From assembly GCA_947596085.1 (NCBI GenBank), contig CANQEW010000007.1, positions 1-64,000 of the forward strand: DNA of 64,000 nucleotides, read 5' to 3'. Shown in pieces: positions 19,143 through 27,178 of the stretch. This DNA comes from an uncultured Clostridia bacterium. Lineage in GTDB: Bacteria; Bacillota; Clostridia; Christensenellales; Aristaeellaceae. How positions within the stretch are numbered: position 1 is the stretch's first letter; the number at the start of each line of letters is the position of its first letter. The notes under the pieces are model-generated. The model saw only the letters and a program-made list of their open reading frames with translations. It made no database searches and was not told the DNA's origin. Position numbers and translations under genes: made by a program.

Positions 19143-19163
19143 ACCACCGGCTCAGCCGGTGGT
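19143..19163. repeat. Right-end palindrome of the IS200-type element
   Basis: ACCACCGG and CCGGTGGT enclose the bases CTCAG. Subterminal hairpins of this kind are the recognition sites of Y1 transposases. It also sits about 17 bases after the stop of the convergent symporter gene and might serve as that gene's terminator. Confidence 0.5.
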
Positions 19164-19180
19164 CGTGATTTGGGTCGCGG

Positions 19181-20371
19181 TTACAGCTGCACCGAAATGT
19201 GCTCTTCCTTGATGTTGTGCTTCTTTGCGTAACCGGTGAGCATCAGCGTCAGCGCGCCGTCGCCGGTGACGTTGCAGGCGGTGCCGAAGGAATCCTGCAG
19301 CGCGAAGATGGTCAGCATCAGCGCGGTGCCGGTGGCGTCGAAGCCCAGCACCGAGGTGATCAGGCCCAGCGAGGCCATGACCGTTCCGCCCGGCACACCC
19401 GGCGCGCCGATGGCGAACACGCCCAGCAGCAGGCAGAACAGCACCATCTGGCCGAAGCCCGGCAGCGAACCGTAGAGGATCTTCGAGACAACCATCACGA
19501 AGAACGTCTCCGTCAGCACCGAACCGCACAGATGGATGTTCGCGAACAGCGGAATGCCGAAGTCCACCATGTCGCTTCTAAGCACCTTGCTCTTCTTGGC
19601 GCAGCTCAGCGCCACGGACAGCGTGGCGGCGGAGCTCATGGTGCCGACCGCGGTCAGGTAAGCCGGGCCGTAGTGCTTGAGCACCTCCATCGGGTTTTCG
19701 CCGGAATAGGCGCCCGCGGTGCCGTACAGCACGGCCAGCCAGAGGTAATGGCCCAGCATGACGATCAGGATGACCTTCACGAATACCGGGAACTGACCGG
19801 TGATGGTTCCATCATAGGCCAAGCCGCAGAAGGTGGTGGCGATGAAGAAGGGCAGGATCGGGATGACGACCTTCGTCACGATCTGCAGAACGATCTTCTG
19901 GAATTCGTCGAGCAGCTTAATGACGGTCGTCGCCTTCGTCCACACGGCGGAAAGGCCCAGCAGCACGGAGATCACCAGCGCGCTCATCACCGGCATGATC
20001 TGCGGGATGTCGAGCTGGAATGCCACCGCCGGCAGCTCCTTCAATCCGTCCACGTTGCTGACGATGTTCAGATGCGGAATGATGCCGAAACCCGCCAGCA
20101 TCGAGAGCAGCGCGGCCAGAATCGACGACACGTAGGCGATGATCAGCGCCACCGTCAGCATGCGCGACGCGCTGTTGCCCAGTTTCGTGATCGACGGCGC
20201 GATGAAGCCGATGATGATCAGCGGCACGCAGAAGTTGATGAGCTGGCCCATGATATACTTCAGGGTCACGATCACGGTCATCAGCCCCGCCGGGGCCACC
20301 AGACCCACGACGATGCCGATCACCAGCGCGAGCAGCAGCCGGAACGGCAGGCTTTTCAAAACCTTACTCAC
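19181..20371 (-). CDS. Dicarboxylate/amino acid:cation symporter (DAACS family)
   Basis: This 396-aa membrane symporter of the GltP/DctA family takes up glutamate/aspartate or C4-dicarboxylates with Na+ or H+. Visible are the helix-rich N-half (LLLALVIGIVVGLVAPAG), the serine-rich re-entrant loop (GTMSSAATLSVAL), the second loop GAPGVPGGTVMASLG and the substrate-binding end QDSFGTACNVTGDG. The start is probably GTG 20371, with AAGGGGAG eight bases upstream; the track's ATG at 20389 overlaps that ribosome site. It stands alone with its own promoter. The exact substrate cannot be read from the sequence. Confidence 0.88.
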   Translation of the reverse strand: MSKVLKSLPFRLLLALVIGIVVGLVAPAGLMTVIVTLKYIMGQLINFCVPLIIIGFIAPSITKLGNSASRMLTVALIIAYVSSILAALLSMLAGFGIIPHLNIVSNVDGLKELPAVAFQLDIPQIMPVMSALVISVLLGLSAVWTKATTVIKLLDEFQKIVLQIVTKVVIPILPFFIATTFCGLAYDGTITGQFPVFVKVILIVMLGHYLWLAVLYGTAGAYSGENPMEVLKHYGPAYLTAVGTMSSAATLSVALSCAKKSKVLRSDMVDFGIPLFANIHLCGSVLTETFFVMVVSKILYGSLPGFGQMVLFCLLLGVFAIGAPGVPGGTVMASLGLITSVLGFDATGTALMLTIFALQDSFGTACNVTGDGALTLMLTGYAKKHNIKEEHISVQL

Positions 20372-20480
20372 AAATAACTCCCCTTTCAAACTTCCTGTTT
20401 TTTAGTATAGTCTCCCCTGGTCTTCCATGCGCGGCGAAATTTTCCGCTCCCCTTCCCTCCTTTGTGCCATCTCCAATCTT

Positions 20481-20499
20481 AAATCCCCATTCGGGATTT
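20481..20499 (-). promoter_or_regulatory. Inverted repeat at the start of the symporter transcript
   Basis: AAATCCC and GGGATTT flank five bases just downstream of the symporter's -10 box. It would form a 5'-terminal hairpin in the mRNA or serve as an operator. No regulator is identified. Confidence 0.35.
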
Positions 20500-20510
20500 G
20501 CATTCGCCTT

Positions 20511-20539
20511 ATTTTAACATGTATCGGCATTTTTTGCAA
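20511..20539 (-). promoter_or_regulatory. Promoter of the symporter gene
   Basis: On the minus strand TTGCAA (20534-20539), a 17-base spacer and TAAAAT (20511-20516) give a fair sigma-A promoter, leaving a leader of about 130 bases before GTG 20371. Confidence 0.55.
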
Positions 20540-20925
20540 TATATATCCTCAAATAAACTTTGAAAATGAAGCATTTCTTCTAAATATATTGATTTTATAG
20601 GTTAAAATTTTTCGACTGTTGACAAAATTAAGGGCAGAATCTTTTATGCGAAAGCTGAATGGACCAAATCGAGCTTCAACGGGACGCTTCCATGAACGGA
20701 ACCATTCTAATTTCCCATGCTTATTGCGAGAATCGCCCGATTTCCGCGCGCCGGCCGCGCGCAGAAATCCACGGTTGGCCGCAGCGGGAACGGAAGCGCA
20801 TTCGTTCCGCGAATTGCGGACTTCCGCGCGACCATTGCCGCGAGCGCGCGGAGGTTATCGGGTAAAGCTTCGACCAAAATCGCCGTTATTTTTTCGAGAA
20901 GCGAAAAACCGTTGCGCTTTTATTC

Positions 20926-20954
20926 TTGACATGAACATTCGAAACCGCTATAAT
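20926..20954 (+). promoter_or_regulatory. Consensus sigma-A promoter of the leuCDB operon
   Basis: TTGACA (20926-20931), a 17-base spacer and TATAAT (20949-20954) match the consensus in all twelve positions. Transcription should start near 20961, giving a leader of about 290 bases before leuC. Confidence 0.85.
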
Positions 20955-20960
20955 TCAGAA

Positions 20961-21170
20961 TATGGATGTTTTCCGTTTAATCTGAGGAAGGGCGAGCGAG
21001 CGATGCGGGCGGCCGCTGTCATGCGCATTCTCGCCGCGGCTTACGGCGCTTCGGGTTCTTGCTGAAAGTTTTGCCCGCCTCTGAGATGTTTCGGCGTCCG
21101 GCGCAGTCCCGCGAGGGGATCGCCGACAGAGGACTGCGGCCTGAGCTTTCAGGCCGCAGTTTTTTACGCC
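20961..21170 (+). promoter_or_regulatory. leuC leader with mutually exclusive antiterminator and terminator
   Basis: An intrinsic terminator (stem CTGCGGCCTGA 21134-21144 with TCAGGCCGCAG 21149-21159, then six T) lies between promoter and leuC. An alternative stem pairs CGCAGTCC (21102-21109) with GGACTGCG (21131-21138), which covers the terminator's left arm, so only one can form. This is attenuation logic. A possible leader peptide precedes it. I do not see the T-box sequence, so ribosome stalling is more likely than tRNA binding. The bases from about 20600 to 20925 contain further GC-rich inverted repeats but no gene I can support. Confidence 0.7.
21003..21065 (+). CDS. Possible leader peptide of the leu attenuator
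   Basis: A 20-codon ORF (MRAAAVMRILAAAYGASGSC) lies between the promoter and the alternative stems, with GAGGAAGGG about ten bases upstream. A classic leu leader would have a run of Leu codons; this one has a single CTC Leu and several Ala, one Ile and one Val codon. It may be translated, but the stalling amino acid is not evident. Confidence 0.35.
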   Translation: MRAAAVMRILAAAYGASGSC

Positions 21171-21248
21171 GCGGCCCCCGCGACAGATTCGGCATCCGGG
21201 CCGCCTTTCGCGATTCGGACCATCAACGCACAAGGAGGGACCTTATCC

Positions 21249-22508
21249 ATGGGAATGACGATGACGCAGAAGATCCTGGCTGCACACGCGGGGCTGGATT
21301 CTGTGAAGCCGGGCGAGCTGATCGAGGCCAAGCTCGACATGGTGCTCGGCAATGACGTGACGACCCCCGTGGCCGTGAACGTATTCGACGCGGCGGGCTT
21401 CACCAGCATCTTTGACAAGGACAAAATCTGCATCGCGCTGGATCACTACACGCCCTGCAAGGACATCAAGTCCGCCCAGCTCTGCAAGACCGCGCGCGAC
21501 TTCGCCCGGCGCTTTCACATCACCCACTTCTACGACGTGGGCCAGGTGGGCATCGAGCACGCGCTGCTGCCGGAGAAGGGCATCGTGGCCCCCGGCGAAC
21601 TGATCATCGGCGCGGACTCTCACACCTGCACATACGGCGCGCTGGGCGCGTTCTCCACGGGCGTGGGTTCCACGGACATGGCCGCGGGCATGGCCTCCGG
21701 CGAAAACTGGTTCCGCGTGCCCAGCGCCATCAAGGTGGAATTGAAGGGCAAGCTGCGCCCCTGGGTCAGCGGCAAGGACGTGATTCTGCACCTGATCGGC
21801 GAAATCGGCGTGGACGGCGCGCTGTACAAGTCGCTGGAGTTCACCGGCGAGGGCGTGGCCGAGCTCAGCATGGACGACCGCTTCACCATCGCCAATATGG
21901 CCATCGAGGCCGGCGCGAAGAACGGCATCTTCCCGGTGGATGAAAAGACCGTCGAGTACGTGACCGGCAGGGTGGACCGCCCCTGGCGGAAGTTCGAGGC
22001 CGACGCGGACGCGGAGTACGAGCGCACCGTCGCGATCGACCTCAACGAGCTCGAGAGCACCGTGGCGCTGCCGCACCTGCCATCGAACACGAAGCTGGCC
22101 CGCGAGGTCGCCGGCATGCCCATCGACCAGGTGGTGATCGGCTCCTGCACCAACGGCCGCATCTCCGATCTGCGCGCGGCGGCTTCGATTCTCGAGGGCC
22201 GCAAGGTGGCCGACGGCATCCGCTGCATCGTGATTCCCGCCACCCAGCACATCTACATGCAGTGCATCGAGGAGGGCCTGACGCAGACCTTCATCGAGGC
22301 GGGCTGCGCCGTATCCACGCCCACCTGCGGGCCCTGCCTGGGCGGGCACATGGGCTGCATGTGCGAGGGCGAGCGCGCCGTGACCACCACCAACCGCAAC
22401 TTCGTGGGCCGCATGGGCCACACCAAGAGCAAGGTCGTGCTGGCCAGTCCGGCCGTGGCGGCGGCTTCGGCGGTCAAGGGCTGCCTCGCAACCCCGGATG
22501 AGCTTTGA
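21249..22508 (+). CDS. leuC: 3-isopropylmalate dehydratase large subunit
   Basis: LeuC (419 aa) with LeuD isomerises 2-isopropylmalate to 3-isopropylmalate in leucine synthesis. The iron-sulfur cluster ligands are visible in GSCTNGR (near residue 300) and TCGPCLGG (near 360), and the substrate site in [13 protein letters not shown]. The length matches the 420-residue prokaryotic LeuC2/HacA type. AAGGAGGG precedes ATG 21249 closely enough to support this start, with MTMTQKI as an alternative two codons in. It is the first gene of leuC-leuD-leuB. The leuA gene is not in the window. Confidence 0.96.
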   Translation: MGMTMTQKILAAHAGLDSVKPGELIEAKLDMVLGNDVTTPVAVNVFDAAGFTSIFDKDKICIALDHYTPCKDIKSAQLCKTARDFARRFHITHFYDVGQVGIEHALLPEKGIVAPGELIIGADSHTCTYGALGAFSTGVGSTDMAAGMASGENWFRVPSAIKVELKGKLRPWVSGKDVILHLIGEIGVDGALYKSLEFTGEGVAELSMDDRFTIANMAIEAGAKNGIFPVDEKTVEYVTGRVDRPWRKFEADADAEYERTVAIDLNELESTVALPHLPSNTKLAREVAGMPIDQVVIGSCTNGRISDLRAAASILEGRKVADGIRCIVIPATQHIYMQCIEEGLTQTFIEAGCAVSTPTCGPCLGGHMGCMCEGERAVTTTNRNFVGRMGHTKSKVVLASPAVAAASAVKGCLATPDEL

Positions 22509-22524
22509 GAAGGAGGTTCCCGCT

Positions 22525-23016
22525 ATGAGCAGAGTTTATAAATATGGCGACAACGTGGATACGGACGTCATCATTCCTGCGCGCTATTTGAACGCCCCCT
22601 CCCCGGAAGAGCTGGCGAAGCACTGCATGGAGGACATCGACGCGGACTTCGCCGCAAAGGTGCAGCCCGGCGACATCATCGTGGGCGGCGCGAACTTCGG
22701 CTGCGGCTCATCCCGCGAGCACGCGCCCATCGCCATCCGCGCCTGCGGCGTGCGCTGCGTGATCGCGCCCAGCTTCGCGCGCATCTTCTACCGCAACGCC
22801 ATCAACATCGGCTTCCCGATCCTGGAATGTCCCGAGGCTGCGCAGGAGATCAACGACGGCGACGACGTGGACGTGAATTTCGACACCGGCGTCATCACCG
22901 ACAATACCACGGGCAAGACATTCAAGGCCAACCCGCTGCCGCCGTTCATCGGCCGCATCGTGGCCCAGGGCGGCCTGCTGCCCTACCTGAAGGCGAAGAT
23001 CGAAGGGGAGGCGTAA
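22525..23016 (+). CDS. leuD: 3-isopropylmalate dehydratase small subunit
   Basis: LeuD (163 aa) supplies the swivel domain of isopropylmalate isomerase. [14 protein letters not shown] at the N-terminus and the [15 protein letters not shown] loop are diagnostic. The start is ATG 22525, eight bases after AAGGAGG; the track's 22498 start would overlap leuC by a few codons and ignore that site. The length is typical of the short prokaryotic form. Four bases separate it from leuB. Confidence 0.96.
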   Translation: MSRVYKYGDNVDTDVIIPARYLNAPSPEELAKHCMEDIDADFAAKVQPGDIIVGGANFGCGSSREHAPIAIRACGVRCVIAPSFARIFYRNAINIGFPILECPEAAQEINDGDDVDVNFDTGVITDNTTGKTFKANPLPPFIGRIVAQGGLLPYLKAKIEGEA

Positions 23017-23020
23017 GAAC

Positions 23021-24097
23021 ATGGGAACCTATAACATCGCGCTCGTCAAGGGAGACGGCATCGGCCCGGAGATCGTGGACAGCGCCGTGCGCGTGCTGGA
23101 AAAGATCGGAGAAAAATTTGGCCACGAGTTTAAGTGCACCCCGTACCTGGCGGGCGGCTGCGCCATCGACGCGACGGGCAAGCCGTTGCCGGAGGAGACC
23201 GTGCAGGGCTGCCTCGCCAGCGACAGCGTGCTGCTGGGCGCGGTGGGCGGCCCCAAGTGGGACACGCTCCCCGGCGATCTGCGCCCGGAGAAGGCGCTGC
23301 TGGGCCTGCGCAAGGCGCTGGGCCTGTACACGAATCTGCGCCCCGCGCGCCTGTATCCAGCGCTCAAGGGCGAGTGCCCGCTGAGAAGCGACATCGTGGA
23401 AGACGGCTTCGACTTGATGATGGTGCGCGAGCTGACCGGTGGCATCTATTTCGGCGAGCGCGGCCGCCGCGACGGCGCGAACGGCCCCGAAGCCTACGAT
23501 ACCGAGGCGTACAGCGTGATGGAGATCGAGCGCATCGCTCGCGCGGCCTTCGACGCCGCCCGCAAGCGCAGGAAGAACCTGATCTCCATTGACAAGGCGA
23601 ACGTGCTCGAAACATCCCGCCTGTGGCGCGAGACCGTGCACCGCGTGGCGAAGGAGTATCCCGACGTCACCGTCAGCGACATGCTGGTGGACAACGCCTC
23701 GATGCAGCTCGTGCGCCGGCCGAGTCAGTTCGACGTGGTGGTGACCAGCAACATGTTCGGCGACATTCTCTCGGACGAGGCCAGCCAAATCACCGGCTCC
23801 ATCGGGCTTCTGCCCTCCGCCTCGCTGGGCGCGAGCCGCTGCGGCCTGTACGAGCCCATCCACGGTTCCGCGCCGGACATTGCGGGTCAGGATAAGGCCA
23901 ACCCGCTGGCGACGATCCTCTCCGCCGCGATGATGCTGCGCTACGCATTCGACCTCGCCGCAGAGGCGGACTGCATTGAGGCCGCCGTGGACAAGGTGCT
24001 CGCTGACGGCTGCCGCACCGCCGACATCGCCCGGGGCGCGACCGCGGACGTGCTCGGCTGCAAAGCCATGACCGACGAGGTGCTCAAGCGCATCTGA
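23021..24097 (+). CDS. leuB: 3-isopropylmalate dehydrogenase
   Basis: LeuB (358 aa) oxidatively decarboxylates 3-isopropylmalate to 2-oxoisocaproate with NAD+. The N-terminal [11 protein letters not shown], the substrate-binding arginines in [10 protein letters not shown] and [15 protein letters not shown], the Lys-Asp catalytic segments ([23 protein letters not shown]) and the NAD loop [15 protein letters not shown] are all present. It closes the operon and is followed at once by a strong hairpin terminator. Confidence 0.97.
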   Translation: MGTYNIALVKGDGIGPEIVDSAVRVLEKIGEKFGHEFKCTPYLAGGCAIDATGKPLPEETVQGCLASDSVLLGAVGGPKWDTLPGDLRPEKALLGLRKALGLYTNLRPARLYPALKGECPLRSDIVEDGFDLMMVRELTGGIYFGERGRRDGANGPEAYDTEAYSVMEIERIARAAFDAARKRRKNLISIDKANVLETSRLWRETVHRVAKEYPDVTVSDMLVDNASMQLVRRPSQFDVVVTSNMFGDILSDEASQITGSIGLLPSASLGASRCGLYEPIHGSAPDIAGQDKANPLATILSAAMMLRYAFDLAAEADCIEAAVDKVLADGCRTADIARGATADVLGCKAMTDEVLKRI

Positions 24098-24111
24098 TTC
24101 CAAAATTGCAC

Positions 24112-24150
24112 GGGCCCCGCGATTCGCTTTCGAATCGCGGGGCCCTTCTC
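24112..24150. terminator. Terminator after leuB (possibly bidirectional)
   Basis: A perfect 15-bp stem, GGGCCCCGCGATTCG with its complement around CTTT, is followed by TTCTCT. It ends leuB on the plus strand and lies directly beyond the stop of the convergent small gene. Confidence 0.85.
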
Positions 24151-24303
24151 TCATGCTTCCTTCTGCTTTTCCAGCATCAGGCGCAGGCAGTTGGGCAGAT
24201 TGCCCTTCTCGTCCCGGTGAAAGTTCACGCACTCGCAGCACTTGCCGTGGCGCGCGCAGCTCACGTTCGGGCAGGTGCACTTCTCCTCGTTGCATCCGGC
24301 CAT
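24151..24303 (-). CDS. Small Cys-rich protein (DUF6485-like)
   Basis: A 50-aa protein too short for the ORF track: it starts MAGCNEEKCTCPN and goes on CARHGKCCECVNFHR, LPNCLRLML, ending at TGA 24151-24153. An excellent ribosome site (AGGAGGAG) precedes ATG 24303. Seven or eight Cys and a His in CxC, CxxC-like pairs suggest a zinc- or metal-binding mini-protein. Proteins of this pattern are widespread in Clostridia and lack a known function. It is followed by the DUF554 gene's end upstream and the leuB terminator downstream. Confidence 0.8.
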   Translation of the reverse strand: MAGCNEEKCTCPNVSCARHGKCCECVNFHRDEKGNLPNCLRLMLEKQKEA

Positions 24304-24330
24304 GGTTTTCTCCTCCTGTTCCTTCGTATT

Positions 24331-25056
24331 CTATCCTCCAAACGGCAGAAACGCCGCGATTACCGCCAGCACGATGGACGGCAGCAGGTTCGCCACGCGA
24401 ACCCTGCGCCCCCACACCAGATTGAGTCCCACGCAGAAGATCAGGATCGAGCCGATCAACGAAAGATTCGCCAATGCCGCCTCGGTCATCACGGGCCGGA
24501 CGAAGCGTGCCAGCAGCGTGACCGTCCCCTGCAGGATGACCACCGGAATCGCCGAGAACGCGCAGCCCTTGCCCATCGAGCAGCTCATGACGAGTATGAT
24601 GATGAGGTCGAGCACCGCCTTGGTGGCGAGGATCGAATAATCGCCGAACAGGCCGTCCTCAATGGCGCCTACCACGGCCATCGCGCCGATGCATACCGTG
24701 AGCGAGGCAGTGACGAAAGCGTCCACGAAGCCACGCTCGCCCTCGTTGCCCGTCTTTTGCTTCAGCCATTCGCCGAAGCGCTCGAAGCGATCCTCCAGAT
24801 CGATCCATTCGCCCAGCAGCGCGCCCAGCGTCAGGCAGCCGACGATCAACATCGATTGCCCGCTGACCAGCGCGCCGTCTTGCAGCGAAAGCATCCCCTC
24901 CAGCGCGCCGCCGATGCCGATGAACAGCACGCTCACGCCACACGCCTTGTTCAGCGTATCCTGAAAACGCTGTGTGAGCCTGCGCCCGAACAGCCGCCCG
25001 AGCACTCCCCCGGCCACAATCGCCGCCGCGTTGATGAGCGTTCCCAATCCGATCAT
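24331..25056 (-). CDS. DUF554 membrane protein
   Basis: The protein (241 aa) has seven or so hydrophobic segments and the family's start MIGLGTLINAAAIVAGGVLG, followed by GRRLTQRFQDTLNKACG and a Gly-rich FIGIGGALEGML. DUF554 members (YdfK/YqgA) are inner-membrane proteins of unknown function, possibly transporters. I choose ATG 25056 over the track's 25083, as the family begins here and GGGGAT lies just upstream. The small Cys-rich gene follows about 28 bases later and may share the transcript. Confidence 0.85.
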   Translation of the reverse strand: MIGLGTLINAAAIVAGGVLGRLFGRRLTQRFQDTLNKACGVSVLFIGIGGALEGMLSLQDGALVSGQSMLIVGCLTLGALLGEWIDLEDRFERFGEWLKQKTGNEGERGFVDAFVTASLTVCIGAMAVVGAIEDGLFGDYSILATKAVLDLIIILVMSCSMGKGCAFSAIPVVILQGTVTLLARFVRPVMTEAALANLSLIGSILIFCVGLNLVWGRRVRVANLLPSIVLAVIAAFLPFGG

Positions 25057-25155
25057 TCGTATCCCCAACCGTCCTTCGTCCAAATCGCCCGCTTCCCCGC
25101 GGACACAGCTCTTATTTTATCACCCCGCTTTGCCGATTGCAAGTAAAGATCGTTA

Positions 25156-25184
25156 TTGTAAAAATGGAAGCGATAAGGTATAAT
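25156..25184 (+). promoter_or_regulatory. Promoter of the glycerophosphodiesterase gene
   Basis: TTGTAA (25156-25161), a 17-base spacer and a perfect TATAAT (25179-25184) lie about 30 bases before ATG 25216, which has AAGGGGAAG upstream. Confidence 0.7.
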
Positions 25185-25215
25185 ATAAACGATGTAAGGT
25201 ATAAGGGGAAGTTAT

Positions 25216-27090
25216 ATGCGAACGATTGCGAAGCGGGCTTTGGGGCTGCTGAAGCGCAGCTGGAAGACGATGTTTCTGTTCGAAATCATCTTTCGGTTGC
25301 TGTCCATGTACGCGGTGTTTCCTGTCTGCAAGTGGCTGTTCAATTCCGCACTGCGCGTCACCGGCCTCAACTGCCTCACTGCGGACAATTGGCTGCGGGT
25401 GCTCATGAATCCGCTGATGCTGCTCTGCTTCATGCTGCTATTTCTCATCTTCTCGCTGACCTCCATGCTGGAAATCTCCTGCCTGATCACCTGCCTGAAC
25501 GACGCTTCAGAGCCCGAATGCACGCTGAATGTGCTTCAGGTGCTGCGCGAAGGCGCGCGGGACAGCCTGCGCATGCTGCGGCCGCGCAATCTGCCGCTTC
25601 TGGTGCTCACTGCGCTGCTGATCCCCATCACCTACATGCCGTCTAACGCCTCTCCGCTGCGCCTGATCAATATTCCGTGGCGCACGCTGGGGAAGTACAT
25701 GCTGCGCTTTCCCTTCATATTGGTTCCCATCGTCTACCTCCTGCTGGCGGCGCTGTTTTCCGGCCTGTTCATGTGCGCCTATCAGCGCTGCGTGCTGGAG
25801 GACCTCCCCGCCGTCGCCGCGCTGCGAGGCGCGTTTCGACTGAACCGAAACCGCCGCCTCGCGCGGCTCGGACAGTTCCTGCTGTGGATCGTCGCGGTGG
25901 GCGGCGGCCTGCTCCTGCTCGTGCGCGCGCTGGATGTCGGCCTCAGCCGCCTGATTTCGCTGATTGTTCCCAATCTCACCCTGCGCTACCACATCCTGCT
26001 GCCCCTCTCCACGGTGATGAACTTTCTGCGCGGCAGCCTGCCCGCCATGGCCTGCTATCCCTTTTTGAATGCCGTCTATCTTATCTCCATGGCGGAGATG
26101 GGGGAGACGCTGCCTCCGCGCCGCGTCGCGCCCCATCGCGACGCCCGTCGGTTCAACGCGTTGCTGTTCTATCTGGTCGTGTTGCTCTGCGCCGTGGGGC
26201 TCGCGCTCTACGATACGCAGCTGCGCCCGTTGCTCGCGCGCATGAACGCGTTGGAGTACGTTCCGGGCCATCCCACGATGATCATCTCCCACCGCGGCTA
26301 CTTCCGCGACGCGGATGAAAACACCCTCGCAGCGTTCCAGGCGGCCATCGAACTCGGCGTGGATTATGTGGAACTCGACGTGCAGCAGACTGCCGACGAC
26401 GTCGTAATCGTCAATCATGACATCAGCTTCAAGCGCGTCTACGGCGTAAACCGGCGCACCTGGGAGGTCACCTACGACGAGCTGCGCGGTTTTTCCGCCC
26501 CCGTCACGGGCGAGTACCCGCCCACGCTGCGCGAGGTGCTGACGCTCTGCGACCCGCAGGCCAATTTCCTGATCGAGCTGAAGGACAACGGCCACAACCC
26601 CAACCTGGCGCGGGCGGTCTACGATATTCTGATCGAAACGGGCCGCATGGAGCACTGCGCGATTCAGTCCTCAACCTATCGCTTGATCCGGGAATTCAAG
26701 GATCTCTCGCCCGAGACGCGCTGCGGTTACATCCTGTCGTTCGCCCTGGGCTCCTACGCGCCCCTCTCCGCGGCGGACTTCTTCAGCCTGGATTACAACT
26801 TCGTCAACGAGCGCGTCATCGACGACGTCCACCGCGTGGACAAGGACCTCTACGTCTGGACGCTCAACAACGAGAGCGAGATTTCCACGATGGTGGAGCT
26901 GGGCGCGGACGGCGTGATTACCGATGACGTGCCACTGGCGAAGAACCTGCTGCTGGAGAGCAGCGCCGCCGCGCCGCTGGACGAGCTGATCGCCGAACCC
27001 CTCGAGGAATTGATCGTCGATCCCCTCGAAGGTGCGCTCGCGCCGGAGGAAACCGTCCAACCGGCGGAAACCGCGCTGGAAAGCCCCTGA
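25216..27090 (+). CDS. Membrane-anchored glycerophosphodiester phosphodiesterase
   Basis: The protein (624 aa) has an N-terminal half of about 340 residues with seven or eight membrane helices (GDPD membrane domain) and a C-terminal catalytic TIM barrel. Catalytic residues are visible in SHRGYFRDADENTLAAF, DYVELDVQ and NHD, and later in LIELKDN. It hydrolyses glycerophosphodiesters, probably from lipids or lipoteichoic acid, to glycerol-3-phosphate. The last 40 residues contain the repeating PLDELIAE, PLEELIVD, PLEGALAP and form an acidic tail not needed for catalysis. It has its own promoter and is followed by a phosphate transporter gene. Confidence 0.92.
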   Translation: MRTIAKRALGLLKRSWKTMFLFEIIFRLLSMYAVFPVCKWLFNSALRVTGLNCLTADNWLRVLMNPLMLLCFMLLFLIFSLTSMLEISCLITCLNDASEPECTLNVLQVLREGARDSLRMLRPRNLPLLVLTALLIPITYMPSNASPLRLINIPWRTLGKYMLRFPFILVPIVYLLLAALFSGLFMCAYQRCVLEDLPAVAALRGAFRLNRNRRLARLGQFLLWIVAVGGGLLLLVRALDVGLSRLISLIVPNLTLRYHILLPLSTVMNFLRGSLPAMACYPFLNAVYLISMAEMGETLPPRRVAPHRDARRFNALLFYLVVLLCAVGLALYDTQLRPLLARMNALEYVPGHPTMIISHRGYFRDADENTLAAFQAAIELGVDYVELDVQQTADDVVIVNHDISFKRVYGVNRRTWEVTYDELRGFSAPVTGEYPPTLREVLTLCDPQANFLIELKDNGHNPNLARAVYDILIETGRMEHCAIQSSTYRLIREFKDLSPETRCGYILSFALGSYAPLSAADFFSLDYNFVNERVIDDVHRVDKDLYVWTLNNESEISTMVELGADGVITDDVPLAKNLLLESSAAAPLDELIAEPLEELIVDPLEGALAPEETVQPAETALESP

Positions 27091-27128
27091 TTTCGCGGTT
27101 GGCTTAGATTTTAACTTTACTACCGGGT

Positions 27129-27163
27129 TTGCATCTGGTAAAATTGAATTGGGATAAACGAAC
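27129..27163 (+). promoter_or_regulatory. Weak promoter before the Na/Pi symporter gene
   Basis: TTTACT, 17 bases and TAAAAT with TG one base upstream (an extended -10) lie just ahead of ATG 27179. The match is moderate; co-transcription with the upstream phosphodiesterase gene is also possible. Confidence 0.4.
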
Positions 27164-27178
27164 AGGCAGGTGCGATGA

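Larger units (their letters stand above)
18498..19163 (+). mobile_element. Decayed IS200/IS605-family insertion sequence
   Basis: Between two end palindromes (18498-18528 and 19143-19163, ACCACCGG/CCGGTGGT) lies a broken TnpA gene followed by about 120 bases of GC-rich hairpins. The total of about 670 bases is the usual size of a TnpA-only IS200 element. No TnpB gene is present. The exact ends cannot be fixed without a related intact copy. Confidence 0.65.

Noticed and set aside
20961-21165. T-box in front of leuC
   Set aside because: The leader has a terminator and an alternative stem, but no AGGGTGGNACCGCG element; described as an attenuator instead.
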